A DNA stretch of 21,620 nucleotides, taken from contig JAYMTF010001729.1 in assembly GCA_036897485.1 (NCBI GenBank), forward strand, positions 1 to 21,620. The letters run 5' to 3'. The DNA comes from Pelargonium nanum (taxonomy: Eukaryota; Streptophyta; Magnoliopsida; Geraniales; Geraniaceae). The translations under genes were made by a program, and so were the position numbers. Numbering within the stretch: position 1 is the stretch's first letter; each line of letters starts with the position of its first letter. The notes under the pieces are model-generated. The model was not told where the DNA came from. It searched no databases and saw only the letters and a program-made list of their open reading frames with translations. Of the stretch, positions 1 through 10,655 are shown one piece after another.

Positions 1-42
1 CTTGTTTTTTTTTTTTGCAAAAAAAAAAAAAAAAAAAAAAAA
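1..42. repeat. Poly-T/poly-A tract
   Basis: A run of 12 T (5-16), then GC, then 24 A (19-42), together an imperfect palindrome. It lies in what should be an intron of the uS5 gene. Run lengths in such tracts are prone to assembly error. Confidence 0.8.
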
Positions 43-162
43 GTGGCATTTCGAATCTTTGGCTTTCCATGGCAACAATTCTACTGCCCTTTACCTCCTC
101 AGTCATTGTATGGAACTTGCAATAGATGTGTATAACTTATCAAGTTATATCATGATAAACAG

Positions 163-734
163 GCATACGAGAAATGCTTTCAGAATCTCCATTATGTGGA
201 ACGGCATGAGGATCATACAATTGCACATGCAATACAAACAAAATATAAGAAAACCAAGGTTTCTTACTAATTTCTTTTTCATCTAATATTATATTGAGTG
301 AAACTTGTGCCATATAAAATGTGGTCTAGCTAACATGTGTAATTTCTTAGCTTTATCTCTGGCCGGCTCCCACTAGGACTGGGGTGGTAGCAGGAAAAAC
401 TGTTGAAACCGTTTTGAAGCTGGCAGGTTTTAAGAACATTAAGTCTAAGGTAATTGAATGTCTGGTAATCTGTTAGACAATGATTGTTCCTTCGGTGACT
501 GTTCTAACCTCGACTCTCTTGAAAGGTCATTGGTTCAAGGAATCCGCACAACACTGTAAAGGCTATTCTCCAAGCTTTGAATGCTGTAAGAATCCCACCT
601 TCCCAATACAATGGATGTTTCTATGTTTTCACTTCGTAAAATTGATGTTTTGGTTTCTGCATTTACAGGTTGAAACTCCCAAGGATGTTGAAGAAAAGTT
701 TGGCCGAACTGTTATTGAGACGTACTTGCTATGA
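163..734 (+). CDS. Mitochondrial-type ribosomal protein uS5, 3' part of gene
   Basis: C-terminal 106 residues of a bacterial-type small-subunit ribosomal protein S5. The family sits at the decoding and mRNA-entry side of the 30S-type subunit and supports translational accuracy. Four coding exons are visible: 163-258 (starts AYEKCFQNLHYVERHEDHT), 351-449 (YLWPAPTRTGVVAGKTVE), 526-585 (VIGSRNPHNTVKAILQALNA) and 669-734 (VETPKDVEEKFGRTVIE, then TGA). All junctions are phase 0 with GT/AG borders (donors AAG|gtttct, AAG|gtaatt, GCT|gtaaga). The block PAPTRTGVVAG...LAGFKNIKSK...GSRNPHNTVKA is the S5 C-terminal domain. Its wording is closer to the plant mitochondrial S5 (Arabidopsis At1g64880, from memory) than to the plastid protein. 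The N-terminal half, with the double-stranded RNA-binding domain and any targeting peptide, lies off the left edge, so the organelle is inferred. I see no coding sequence in 1-162. Confidence 0.9.
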
Positions 735-1825
735 TGTACATGATCTATTAGGTCCATGTACAAGTACACCGGTCTATTTATTTTGGTTGATTGTTGATTG
801 GGGACGGAAAATGACAATTTAGTGGGAGCCTTGCCTTTCCGGCCAACCTATTTCTAATATTTTCCAAGACCAATAAGATGAAAAGAAGCAAGAGTTGGTA
901 CTTGTTTAAATGCCAGGAATGGTTATAGAATCTTATTGCTTCCATCTATTTTATTAGGGTCTGTTATTGTTCATGTCATGGAATTTCAAATTTCAGAGAG
1001 AATGAGAAGGATTGAGTGAATCATCCATTTTTGCAGCTAGAAATAAAGAAGATGAATATTCTGAGCTTCAAATGGAAGTAAAGTAATGCATCTTTTTCTT
1101 TGATAGCTACTATGAATATACTATTGCTGTATCTACACTCTATACCTGTGGCTTATAATCATGATTGTAAAATTCAGGAGATGGCACCACCGAATGTTGT
1201 AGTATGTTAGGTTATTGAAAAACAAAAAAACTCACCCCTCTTTTCTCAAATCTCAGTGTCATCAAGTGCTTGTTTGATGATTGTAGTATGCAATTTCTAT
1301 GTGCTCCAAGAGCTAAGGTTTGTGTGATGTAGGCAAGACAGGTAGTTGTAGCTGCTCCATTACTTTCAGGAGCTACACTCTACAAAAGCTGGGGACCTCC
1401 TACACCGACATAGGAAAAAAAATAAATCAATCTTCTTTATTTATGCACTCATTTTCTAATTTATTGTTAGATATTACTCATTTGGTTTTATTATATAAAA
1501 ATTGAGCAATGCTATGTGTCCAAATTGTACAAAATTAATGTATTAATAAATGAGACATGACACATTAAAATTTTGTTGATGAGTTGGTCAAATTACAACA
1601 CGTCACGTTGCAATATGTCAATATGTCTTATAAATCGGACGTTTTGTGCCAGAAATTCATGAGAGAGTGATAGTATCATACATGTCGGTTGTTATTCGTT
1701 AAAATATATATTCGCCGCCTAAATTATATTATTTTGTACAAAATTTGAAAAAAAAAATAGCATTTTTCATAAAAAAATTTATTACACCGTATTTTTTAAA
1801 ATAAAAACAAATACGAAAGTGACAC

Positions 1826-1835
1826 GACACGTGTC
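1826..1835. promoter_or_regulatory. Perfect palindromic G-box/ABRE in the transporter promoter
   Basis: GACACGTGTC is a perfect 10 bp palindrome around a CACGTG G-box core, about 200 bp upstream of the transporter ATG. G-boxes in this context bind plant bZIP (ABF/HY5 type) or bHLH (PIF type) factors. Site identity is seen directly; function is inferred. Confidence 0.5.
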
Positions 1836-2016
1836 TGAAAAAAGCATGACCGAACGCAATATATGTTAAATAAATAAGTACCACAGCATAGCATTAGCAG
1901 GTAAGAGGTGACGAGGAGCCAAAAGCAAATAAAATAGACCCAACATTGATGTACTGTACGAGGGATTCCAGAAAGAAGACCAAACCAGAGCGCATTGAGA
2001 GTCTGTGTCTGTAATT

Positions 2017-2036
2017 AGAGAAGAGAAGAGAAGAGA
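2017..2036 (+). repeat. (AGAGA)4 directly before the transporter ATG
   Basis: Four perfect AGAGA pentamers end at the base before the start codon. This purine-rich leader is probably transcribed and may affect translation or act as a GAGA-type promoter element. It is also a likely polymorphic microsatellite. Confidence 0.8.
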
Positions 2037-4525
2037 ATGGTATTATCGTCGGCGGAGAAAGCGGGTCGAAACCCGATACGCAAGGTGCTGGGATTCGGGT
2101 ACTGGGTTCAGGGATTCAGGTGCTTCCCTTGGATGGTTGTTAACTTCTTCCTCAAGGATGCCCTCTCCGTCGACCCTTCCACTCTCCAGCTTCTCCAGAA
2201 CTCCGCCAATCTCCCCATGGTCGCCAAGCCCCTCTACGGCGTCGTTTCCGACGCCGTCTACATTTCCGGCCAGCACCGCATCCCCTACATCGCCCTCGGA
2301 GGTTTGTCCCATTTTCTCAATTTCAATCGAATGGGTTTCTTTTGAATTCAACATTTTGCAATTTTAATGTCAAAAGTTTTGTACTTGCATAGGAACATTA
2401 CCAAGAGATAATTCTGTTATTCCTCATTTTCAGATGATTTCTTTTTTCATTTTTCATCTCTTTTGGAGTAATCTTTTAGAAAAAAAATATATAAAACCCA
2501 TTTACCCTTCCAATGTCGGTTTGAGTAAAGCCAAAAGGCAAATGCAAAAGAGAGTGATGAAGATTCAATTCTCTGGAGCTTTTTTCTTCTGGACTCTTTA
2601 TGGAAATTGTTCTCAATTAGTTGATGTTATGTATTTACTCTTGTAATCTCATGGTTATGTGCTTCGTATACTAACGAAGTTGTTATAACAATTCATATGT
2701 AACTAAGTTATTGAAAAAGGAAAGAGGACACTCATTTTGGGGAAAAAAATTCAAGATAAACATATACTTGTTTTGGGACGGAGGGAGTATTTGATAACTG
2801 AAGAGAAGGTCACTAGCCTAACAAGACATGGATACTCCAAATGTTTAGAAACCTGAGCATGATTTGGTTCTAGAACACACACAATTGATACTTGTTGCAT
2901 TCAATTAATCAATAAAAATCGATTATAAGAACATTTATGAAGAAGGCTGAACAGGTTCTCGTGAAAACATATTCCGATTTTTATTTCTGCTTGTGAGTAT
3001 AGATGGGTAGTATCTCAAGCCTTATGCTGACGGTTAATTCTTGCTCGAGGGCATGCATAACTTCTTCCCTTATCCTTCCCCCTCTTCTTTTACCCAATGG
3101 AGACGGGAACTTATTTTGAACTCTAGAAAGCATGATGTAAGTGGTAGATTTAAGGAGTCCAGAAAAGGACAATACTTTGTCTTTCTTACTAAAGAGAATG
3201 TGCAGGCATGGTCTATCCATGAATGATGCATAACTTGGAACAATGCCAAGCAGCTAGATGACTATTTCAGGGTGAGAATCTAGCAATAGTGAAGGCCATA
3301 GGCCATGAAAAATTATGGGTTTGAACTAACTCTTGTATGGATTGGCTAGTTGTAGTAGTTTTATGAAATATTCTCAAATGTGCTGATAATTGACTGTATC
3401 AATTAGTATATCTTCTCAATGTGGTATGTATCGGTTTTATTTTCCCTGACCTCTTTCAATTGATTCATTGTTGCAGCTTTCTTACAAGCAGTGTCATGGA
3501 TAGCTATAGCAATCCTTGCCCGATCAAGCATTTCGATCTTCAGCCTAAGTATGTATCTGCTCCTTAGTAATCTTGGTGCTTCAATAGCAGAGGTAGCAAA
3601 TGATGCCATAGTTGCAGAGTCGGGAAAACAACCCACCTCTTCCGAAATTTCTAAACCTTCGTCCTCAGGCGAGCTGCAGTCATTTGTTTGGATGGCTTCT
3701 TCAGCTGGTGGAGTCATCGGGAACCTTGTGGGTGGCATTTTTGTTGACCGGTTCTCCCCCCAAGGGCTGTTCCTTTTCTTTGGCCTTGTCCTTTCAGTCC
3801 AGTTCTTCATCACCATTTCTGTCCGTGAGAGTTCTATGAACCTTCCCAAGAGTCCTCCCAATTTTGGGATAAGAAAACAATTCTCGGTGCTTGCATTTGC
3901 ATTACGAAAGCCTGAGATTGCTCACTCAATAGCATGGTTTGCAGCATCTTATGCCATAATTCCAGCCCTGACAGGCACCATGTTCTTTTACCAAACACAG
4001 TATTTGAATATAGACTCATCAGTGTTGGGGATTTCTAAGGTGTTTGGCCAGGCAGCGATGCTTCTTTGGAGTGTCGTCTACAACAGTCGCTTGAAGTCAG
4101 TCCCACCGAGAAAAATAATTTCTGGCATTCAAGCAACAATGGCGATCTTCATGCTGTCAGATGCGTTATTCGTGACCAAATTTTATCAAAAGATGGGAGT
4201 GCCAGATTCTTTATACGTAATCATATTCTCTGGGCTTTTGGAAGTTCTCTTCTTCTTTAAGATTCTGCCGTTCAGCATTTTGATAGCACAGTTGTGTCCA
4301 GCAGGGTGTGAGGGATCTTTGATGGCATTTGTCATGTCTGCTATTGCCCTTGCACTCATAGTGAGTGGATACCTCGGCGTTGCACTTGCCTCTTATGTTG
4401 GGATCACAGGAGACGACTTTTCGAGGTTTCCACATGCCCTTCTGATACAAGCTGTGTGCACACTCGTTCCACTCTATTGGTCATCGTTTATCCCAGACGA
4501 CAAAATCACGAGTAAAAAAGACTAG
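2037..4525 (+). CDS. Folate-biopterin transporter family (FBT7-like) membrane protein
   Basis: A 437-residue major-facilitator-type transporter of the plant/cyanobacterial folate-biopterin transporter (BT1/FBT) family. Members move folates or pterins across membranes. Two coding exons: 2037-2301 and 3477-4525. The 1,175 bp phase-1 intron has donor G|gtttgt and acceptor ttgcag|CT, and rebuilds RIPYIALGAFLQAVSW. Family features: the KPLYGVVSD loop motif at residues 64-72, ASIAEVANDAIVAE near 122-137, and about ten to twelve hydrophobic segments along the chain (for example FFLKDAL..., ALIVSGYLGVALASYVG). The ATG at 2037 is used because the FBT N-terminal signature GYWVQGFRCFPWMVVNFF follows within 20 residues. 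There is no obvious long transit peptide, so plastid targeting as in Arabidopsis FBT1 is not supported. The closest match from memory is FBT7 (At1g64890), whose substrate is not established. The C-terminus ends in a short Lys-rich tail. Confidence 0.9.
2720..2789. mobile_element. Stowaway-type MITE terminus in the transporter intron
   Basis: GGGACGGAGGGAG followed by TA (2775-2789) is the Stowaway (Tc1/Mariner) terminal inverted repeat read outward, with the TA target dinucleotide. The preceding ggacactcattttgggg also resembles subterminal sequence of this group. I did not find the matching CTCCCTCCGTCCC end to the left within the intron. This is therefore a remnant or solo end. The left boundary given is approximate. 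Confidence 0.65.
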
Positions 4526-4957
4526 ACTTGTTTATCCGAGACCTGCTGCTTCAAAGGTGTGTGCTTTTGCTAAATATTTTGAGTTCTTTCTTGTTATTAG
4601 TTTCAATATTCACACGGCAATGAAGAAACAGAAAACATATTTATACTGAAAGTGCTGAATATATATATAGTAAAGGTGTTTGAATTAAGAGGTGTTTTGT
4701 AACAATGGTTTGAATTAAGAGGTGTATTTTCATTACAACATTACATGAGACACTAAAAATGCAGAGAATGGTGATGAAAACATCTGTTCCAATAATGAAT
4801 GTAGTTAATCAATTAGAACAATGGTACAATATATATGAAGCCTCTGCCAGCCAGAGGCTGAACGAGGTCTCAACTTCGAGAATCAGTTGTTATCCTTGTT
4901 TATAAAAGAAAAATAAAGCCAGAGGCTGAACATTCAATTCCCAGATCTTGTAAAAGC
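4526..4957. other. Convergent 3' region between transporter and POLD4
   Basis: Holds the 3' UTRs of two converging genes and no coding sequence. Contents: a direct repeat of an 18-mer at 4678-4695 and 4708-4725, exactly 30 bp apart. A 14-mer, gccagaggctgaac, is repeated at 4850-4863 and 4918-4931. A short hairpin lies at 4839-4859 (8 bp stem AGCCTCTG, 5 nt loop). AATAAA on the + strand at 4912-4917 could serve the transporter. Confidence 0.6.
4678..4725. repeat. Tandem-like 18 bp direct repeat, 30 bp period
   Basis: gtttgaattaagaggtgt occurs at 4678-4695 and again at 4708-4725 without mismatch, separated by 12 bp. It lies in the presumed 3' UTR of the transporter. Confidence 0.85.
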
Positions 4958-5382
4958 CTAAACTCGAGTGCTCCAAACGCATTCGGGTTGAGCATTCCCA
5001 TTCTTCAAGAGGGCTTCAATGTCAGGGGGAGGATTCAAGCCCAGCCTGTCGGCTCGCTCCCAACGAGCGAGCCTTGTCATCCCAAGGCAAGGTCCGTACA
5101 CCATGTTCAGGTCGAATTGCCTTAACACATCATCACGCTCCTCGACTTCATCTATCATAGCCATATTAGTACAAAAGATAATTAGTAATTATATGAAAAC
5201 CCTAACAAGGAATCAAACAGTGAAAGAGAAAGAGAAGAGAAACCGTTGAGGTGTGGGGCGAGATCGGAGGCAGCCTTGGTTTTGGTTTTCTTCTTGGCTG
5301 CGGCGGTGGAGGGTTTAACGATTCCGGCGTCTTTTTTCTTCTGGCGGTAGAAGCCTTTCATGTTCCCTCTCGTTGAAGCCAT
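4958..5382 (-). CDS. POLD4: DNA polymerase delta subunit 4 (POLD4/p12)
   Basis: A 110-residue small accessory subunit of replicative DNA polymerase delta, which acts in the nucleus and in animals stabilises the enzyme and binds PCNA. Two exons: 5382-5244 (start MASTRGNMKGFYRQKKK) and 5151-4958. They are joined across a 92 bp intron (AACG|gtttct ... gatag|ATGAAG) as LAPHLN-DEVEERDDVLRQFD. The C-terminal domain carries the family core: LRQFDLNMVYGPCLGMTRLARW at about residues 55-76, then RADRLGLNPPP and a short tail ending WSTRV. This matches human p12 block by block (LRQFDL..YGPC.G..RL.RW.RA...GL.PPP, from memory). The N-terminus is Lys-rich and contains RGNMKGFY (residues 5-12), a PIP-box-like motif with Arg for Gln. 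The length is normal for the family. ATG 5382 is chosen because the longer reading upstream has no ATG. Confidence 0.93.
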
Positions 5383-5470
5383 CTCTGTATCTCTGATCTG
5401 CAAATTCGAATTTTGAATCTGTCTGTGACGAAGTGACCCTACCGTATGAGACCGACGCGAAGGCTTCTGC

Positions 5471-5489
5471 TATTTATACTTCTTGGGCC
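5471..5489 (-). promoter_or_regulatory. POLD4 core promoter: TATA box and site II element
   Basis: On the minus strand TATAAATA occupies 5478-5471, about 90 nt before the ATG. Just upstream, 5484-5489 reads TGGGCC on the + strand. TGGGCC/T is the site II element bound by TCP factors in promoters of PCNA, ribosomal-protein and other proliferation genes of plants. The location fits a replication gene. Activity is inferred. Confidence 0.6.
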
Positions 5490-6859
5490 ATTCATATTTT
5501 ATGCTTCCATTTATGCCCTTTTCTTTTAACAACACAAATTCCTATTTACGACTTTATTTTCCTTGCGTATTTTTATTCGTTTAAGAAACAAAATTATAAT
5601 TAACCATATCTAGTTTATATAAGTTGGGTTTGAAAATAGTTTGTGAAATAGGCCTCAAATCGTTTAAAATTAAATTAAATTGACCAGTACAATACTGTTA
5701 ATGAGATTAAGAGGATGATTAGTAACAGTTATCAAATATTCAAATGTAAGAAGTTAGTTTCAAAACAATTTTTCATCCATAATATATTTACTGCCAAAAG
5801 TAACAATTAAATTTGTGTCAGAAATTTTAAAAAAATATAAGACCTTTTATACATTATGTTTCTAGGAGAAAGAGAAACTATAAGGCCATGTATTGTAGTA
5901 CTAGCTTGCCTTAAGGGCTTACCATGCCCAAAACTTTCACACGTGCTTAACTGTAGGGTGTCGCACGGAGGTGTGAAAGATTACCAATCAGACGTAAATC
6001 ACTTAAAGAAAACTCAGAGATCCAAATACCTCGATATCTCAATAACCCGGGTGGCCCATGGTCCAAGTCTTGGCTTGGATCAAAGCAGAGTGTCGTAAAA
6101 GTCATGTAAGCGCACTGACGAAGAAATAAGGTTTCATGTAGAAAGGAGATCTAGATAAAGGAATAAGAGGAGCTCAAGTGAGTCATTAGCAGCGAACCAG
6201 AAGAAATTGTTGGTGGTGATCTCATTAGGGGTAGGAGAGACCGAGACAGTTTAACAGTAGTTTATTCAGGAATAACAATAAGTTTTCAATCTTTGATGCG
6301 AACAACAAAATAAGCAAATGAGAAATATGATCACCATGTTATAATTTATGATTTTCACTACAGCAAATGAAATGCTTGCTTGGAAGAGCTGCAAGTTTCT
6401 CGAGTTGAAAGGTTCAAGCAAGATTAGAAACTGAATTTCTACATATCCACTTAACTTGCATCTTCTGCAAGTTCTGTTTCATCATCTAAATTCGAGTGAA
6501 GTAAGAAGCTATTATAGTGTTGACAATCAAGATTACAACTAAATTGCCAAAATGAGCAAACTCCTGAGCTCATTTCCTTTTTCTAGTTCCCATAACAAAA
6601 AGGGTTGCAAATAGATTCCAAAAGACACAAAAATATGCAATCCTAGGAAAAGATGCCACTTTGCAACCAACCCCGTAAGTTCTATAGAGTAGTAGTTGTA
6701 ATAATAAGAACATGTCCCAAGAGGCTGATAACATTTACTTGCAACTATGGTCTATGGGACAATCACCTTCATTGATATCATGTTGAGTAAAATTCTGGAA
6801 TATTTACACGCCGGCCCGCCAACCCTTGCCTATACTTCCTGAGGAGTGGGATTCTCAAT
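5490..6859. other. Intergenic DNA between POLD4 and SDE3
   Basis: No gene recognised. 5500-5850 is AT-rich. 5870-6240 has a more balanced composition and looks unlike its flanks. It holds short imperfect repeats and an 80-codon open stretch (5856-6098) without similarity I recognise, possibly a transposon relic. 6250-6859 is probably SDE3 3' UTR and downstream DNA. A minus-strand AATAAA at 6266-6261 is a possible distal poly(A) signal. Confidence 0.45.
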
Positions 6860-9800
6860 TCAAATAAAGGTCCCAACTGAAGCTGAATCTTCATCATCAT
6901 AGTCTTGCCTTTCAGGGAGGGGACATCCTAGGTACGAATTATTATCACAGCAATACCTTAAAAGCTTGTCCCAGTAAGGATCCTGCCATGCACAAATTAA
7001 CAGTGATCAACAATATGCTTTTCCTACAGAGTTATCCAACATTTAATTTTGCAAATTGAAAATTATAAAAATGCTAATGGGTCTTTTAGATTCTTCAGTG
7101 TTCAATTTTATCTTCTTAGATAGTATTATTTTGTTTGGTTTATGGCGTTATTACTCTGGTTCTATACATAGCCATTATAGGGGTAAAGTAGTCTAAAGAG
7201 TATTATAAAGACAATGTTTATTCAAGCAAAAAAATGCTAATTGGAAAGAGAAACTTTAAGGATAACAAGAGCCAGACTCACCACTTAGAGATGTATAGCA
7301 AACTGGGTAATCCATTCATGTGAAGAAGATCAAACACAACCATGAAATTCCAATATAATCTAGCTTCTAGCATAGATTCTAGGGTTCTCCACTTTTATTG
7401 GCAAGTAAATGTAAATATGCTATAAATGTACACAAAAATGATTCAACAAGTCTGATTCTTTATAATTTCATATATCTGCTATGTTTGTTCAATGTTCACA
7501 AACACAAAAGGTGGGGTTTGGTCCTGAGTCTACTTTACAATTGAGATAATGGTTTTAAAAAAAATAGTTTTATTAAGAATCATCTGGTATGCTTGAGGGA
7601 AAGGTATACATATATATTTAGCTCCATACATAATAAGTATATTAGTTTACCAAAACAATTCCTGACCAAAAGCCTATATATCACAAATAGTACTAGTTCG
7701 AGTTTGAAGCATCAGGAATAGGCAAGGAATCAGAAATATCTAACTGGAAACACAAACACAACTGACAAATGGATTTCACGTACCTTACTGACAATGTGTG
7801 GGTTCCCAACAATGATGAGAAGAGATTTGGCTCGGGTAATTGCAACATTAAACCTCTTCGGATTGCTGAGAAATCCCAAAGAGTATGTTCTGTCAAACTC
7901 ATTGTGTTTTACTGTTGACCTGACAGTTGATATGATTATGACCTCTCTCTCTTGTCCCTGGAATTGCTCAACACTCCCAACTTTAACTTCTGCTATTTCC
8001 GAGGTTTCAAGTGCATTTTTTATCTTGACCACTTGCTGACGATAGGGTGTTATTACCCCAATGTCTTCTTCATGCAGATCCATACTTGCTATCAGCTTCT
8101 TGATAATTTCCACAACTTTGCTCACCTCAAACCGGTTAAACCATGAAGGATTACTGCCTTCTCTCTCATCATAACCTTGAATACCAATGAATACAATAGG
8201 AAATTCTTTATTAGGAAGTTCCGGCCATGAATCTATGGATAAAGAGGTATCCCTTTTACATGCAAGTAACTCCCCGTCATAAAAAAGCTTTGATGGGAGA
8301 TCTAGAATTGCTGGGTGACAACGGTAATTCCTTACTAACTTCGTCACACAATCTTCATCCTCGTTGCAGTAGAATTCACATTCAAATAGCCTCTCTAGGT
8401 AAGATTTTCCCAATCCAAGACCCCCTGCATCTCTTGAATATACAACAGGACCTAGTTGCTTTGGATCTCCGGCTAGAACAACAACTGTTTCCCTTCGACA
8501 CAGGTTGGCTATTGGAACCATGGTTTCTGGCTCTGAGGCTTGCCCAGCCTCATCTAAGAAGATATGGGAGAAATGACCTGAATTAATACCTTCTTTGTAA
8601 AGTGAAGCAGTACTCATGTAGGTAGAAATGATGATCCTGTAACGCATTAAGGCCTCAATGGGGGGACATTTGAAGATGCAGTCCTCAAAAAAGCAAAAGC
8701 GTTTATGAGATGGTTTGATATCCTCATAAGAACGGCTAGTTGCATTTAGTCGGAAAATCTCATTTTCTTTAACTCCAGCAACTTCATTACTGGTTAGTTT
8801 GTCTAATATGTGATCTGCTGCACTATTGGAAGCAGCACAGACAAGAACCCGTGCATGTTCTCTTGTTTTGTATATTTGTAAGATTGCTTCTACCAAAGTC
8901 ATTGTTTTACCTGTCCCTGGAGGCCCATAAATCACATAGGGGTGAGCACCTTTGCAACCAAGAATCATCTGAACTGAATGCATCTGCTCCTTATTAAGAG
9001 CATGGGTAAATGGTTGGAATGTGGTTGTTCCAATCAATTTCTTTCTGGCCAATTGAGATGGAAACAGAAGATCATCCCCTAGATTCATTGCTGCATAAAT
9101 GGCTTGATACAACCTCCTCATGTTTACCCTATTGCAAGAAAATTGAACATTATACAAATTCCCATTCCAATGATGAGTGTGAAACTCCTTGGCAAATCTC
9201 AAAAGCACTTCTGCCTCAACACGATATATGTAACCCTGAAAAATACCAGATACACTAACTTAAACTAAGAAGGTGAAAAATGAAACGCAATAAAACTTAC
9301 AATGACCAAAAAACATTAGTGGCTAATATTTAGAAATTAGTGTAAGGTAAGAGAATAATCCACTATCATCTTTATGTATGGCTTCTCAATGGCATATAGA
9401 CAAGACAGGAGCTCAGATCGAACTTCCTTTAGGAGCAAAATGTTGCAAATTAAAAGAATGACATACTCAATGGCATGTGAATATGCATTGACACGTGATA
9501 TTTCTTCAAAAGTTAGGGGGGAATACCTCATATGAAGCATCACCATCATTTGGGTTTTGAGACACGAAATTCACTAGCACTTTATCACCATGCACAAGTG
9601 AGGGCCTTTTCTCAGCCAACCCTGGGACCTCAAGAGCCAACAGCTGAGGTCCTTTCCTCTTCATGGTTACACACTCCATGTTATGGCTCCTCATTTCTTC
9701 CTGGATAAGAACTAAATTTTCTTAGAACCAACTCAAAAGAAGAAAGCTAGCAACAAAAACGAAGAAAAATAATCTTACCAAGAAGATAATTTAATGTAAT

Positions 9801-10655
9801 AAACTCAAAAGAAGGCCAATCTACTACTATAATATAAATTTATAAAAAGTTAATAATTACCTCCAAATGTAGCTCTTCCATGATAAGTAATGTACTAAAA
9901 AAATCAGCATAGTTTTCCCTTGTTAACTTTTCTGCCAGAACTTCTGGAACTTGCTTATTCTCCACCAACTCTCTGACATCTTCTGGGATGGGAAATTCAG
10001 GAAGCATATACCTCGAACCTCTGGTCCTTGTCCTAGCAGCAGCCACCCTAGTAGGAGGTGAGGAATCAACATGTTTATCTATGACAAACTGACTTCTTGT
10101 AGCTCTTGTATATGGCTTTTTAGAAGCCACAGACTTGGAGACGTTGTCTTCAGCCAGTAGGAAAACAACTCGTTCTATCCTATCATCATTGACATCAAAG
10201 TGCACAATAGATGTGTGTAACCCTATGTCTTTTGGTTTGCAAGATAACCAAATGGTTAGAGTTTCGTGTGGTTGAAGCACTCGGTCCTCAAGAGAGTAGC
10301 CTTCCAAGAAGCCTCGAATGTACTTTGCATCGGAATTTCTTGATGGTGGTTCCAACAGAGACAGCGTGAAAGTATCCACCGGATTGGAGCAATAAATCCT
10401 AATTCCCCATAGCTCCATTGGCTCACTTGTTGTGTTCTCTATGGTAATAGAACATTTAGAAGTCTCTCCTATCAGAATAGAATGAGGCTTCCCTCTTATA
10501 AAAGGAAATGGCATGGATATAATGACTCCCCCCTCTTCACTTGGGTCAGAGCTACACACAGATTTATCATCCTCAAAGTCAATATACCCAATCTCTCCCC
10601 GGTCTCCAATTACAGAACATTCCTCGTCCCATTTACCCTTTCCAATGGTACCCAT
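6860..10655 (-). CDS. SDE3: SDE3/MOV10-type SF1 RNA helicase
   Basis: An 847-residue Upf1-like superfamily 1 RNA helicase, closest to Arabidopsis SDE3. SDE3 acts with RDR6 and AGO proteins to amplify post-transcriptional silencing and antiviral siRNAs (relatives: Armitage, MOV10). Coding exons: 10655-9861, 9700-9527, 9235-7784 and 6982-6860. All junctions are phase 0, with donors gtaatt, gtattc, gtacgt and acceptors atccag, ttcag, ggcag. The N-terminal ~240 residues form the MOV10-like beta-rich region ([21 protein letters not shown]). ATP-binding and helicase motifs: GPPGTGKT 427-434, DEAGQ 551-555, GDPKQ 579-583, NYRCHP 626-631, [10 protein letters not shown] 743-752, RFNVAITRA 784-792. All catalytic residues are intact. 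The last exon gives [14 protein letters not shown] and a short acidic end ([13 protein letters not shown]). Arabidopsis SDE3 is about 1,000 residues with a GW-rich AGO-binding tail; no GW or WG is present here. Final-exon choice is supported by its match to the Arabidopsis post-helicase segment. Confidence 0.93.

Larger units (their letters stand above)
735..2036 (+). other. uS5 3' UTR and intergenic DNA before the transporter
   Basis: No gene seen. The first ~310 bases are probably the uS5 3' UTR, with an AATAAA near 1042 as a possible poly(A) signal. From about 1500 to 1800 the DNA is AT-rich with short internal repeats (for example atgtcaatatgtc around 1615) and looks like relic transposon sequence, which I cannot classify. 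The last ~250 bases should be the transporter promoter and leader. Confidence 0.55.

Noticed and set aside
2..286. 94-codon frame over the left edge
   Set aside because: It is a wrong frame across the first visible uS5 exon and starts in a poly-T/poly-A tract.
1515..1790. Possible MITE (gagcaatgctatgtgtccaa... with acattaaaa and tgtgcc motifs)
   Set aside because: I could not find matching inverted ends or a target-site duplication, so it is left as unclassified AT-rich DNA.
5856..6098. 80-codon plus-strand frame in the POLD4-SDE3 gap
   Set aside because: No similarity I recognise, no promoter or splice context; most likely chance or transposon relic.
8227..8586. 119-codon plus-strand frame within SDE3
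   Set aside because: It is antisense to the helicase core and has no recognisable features.
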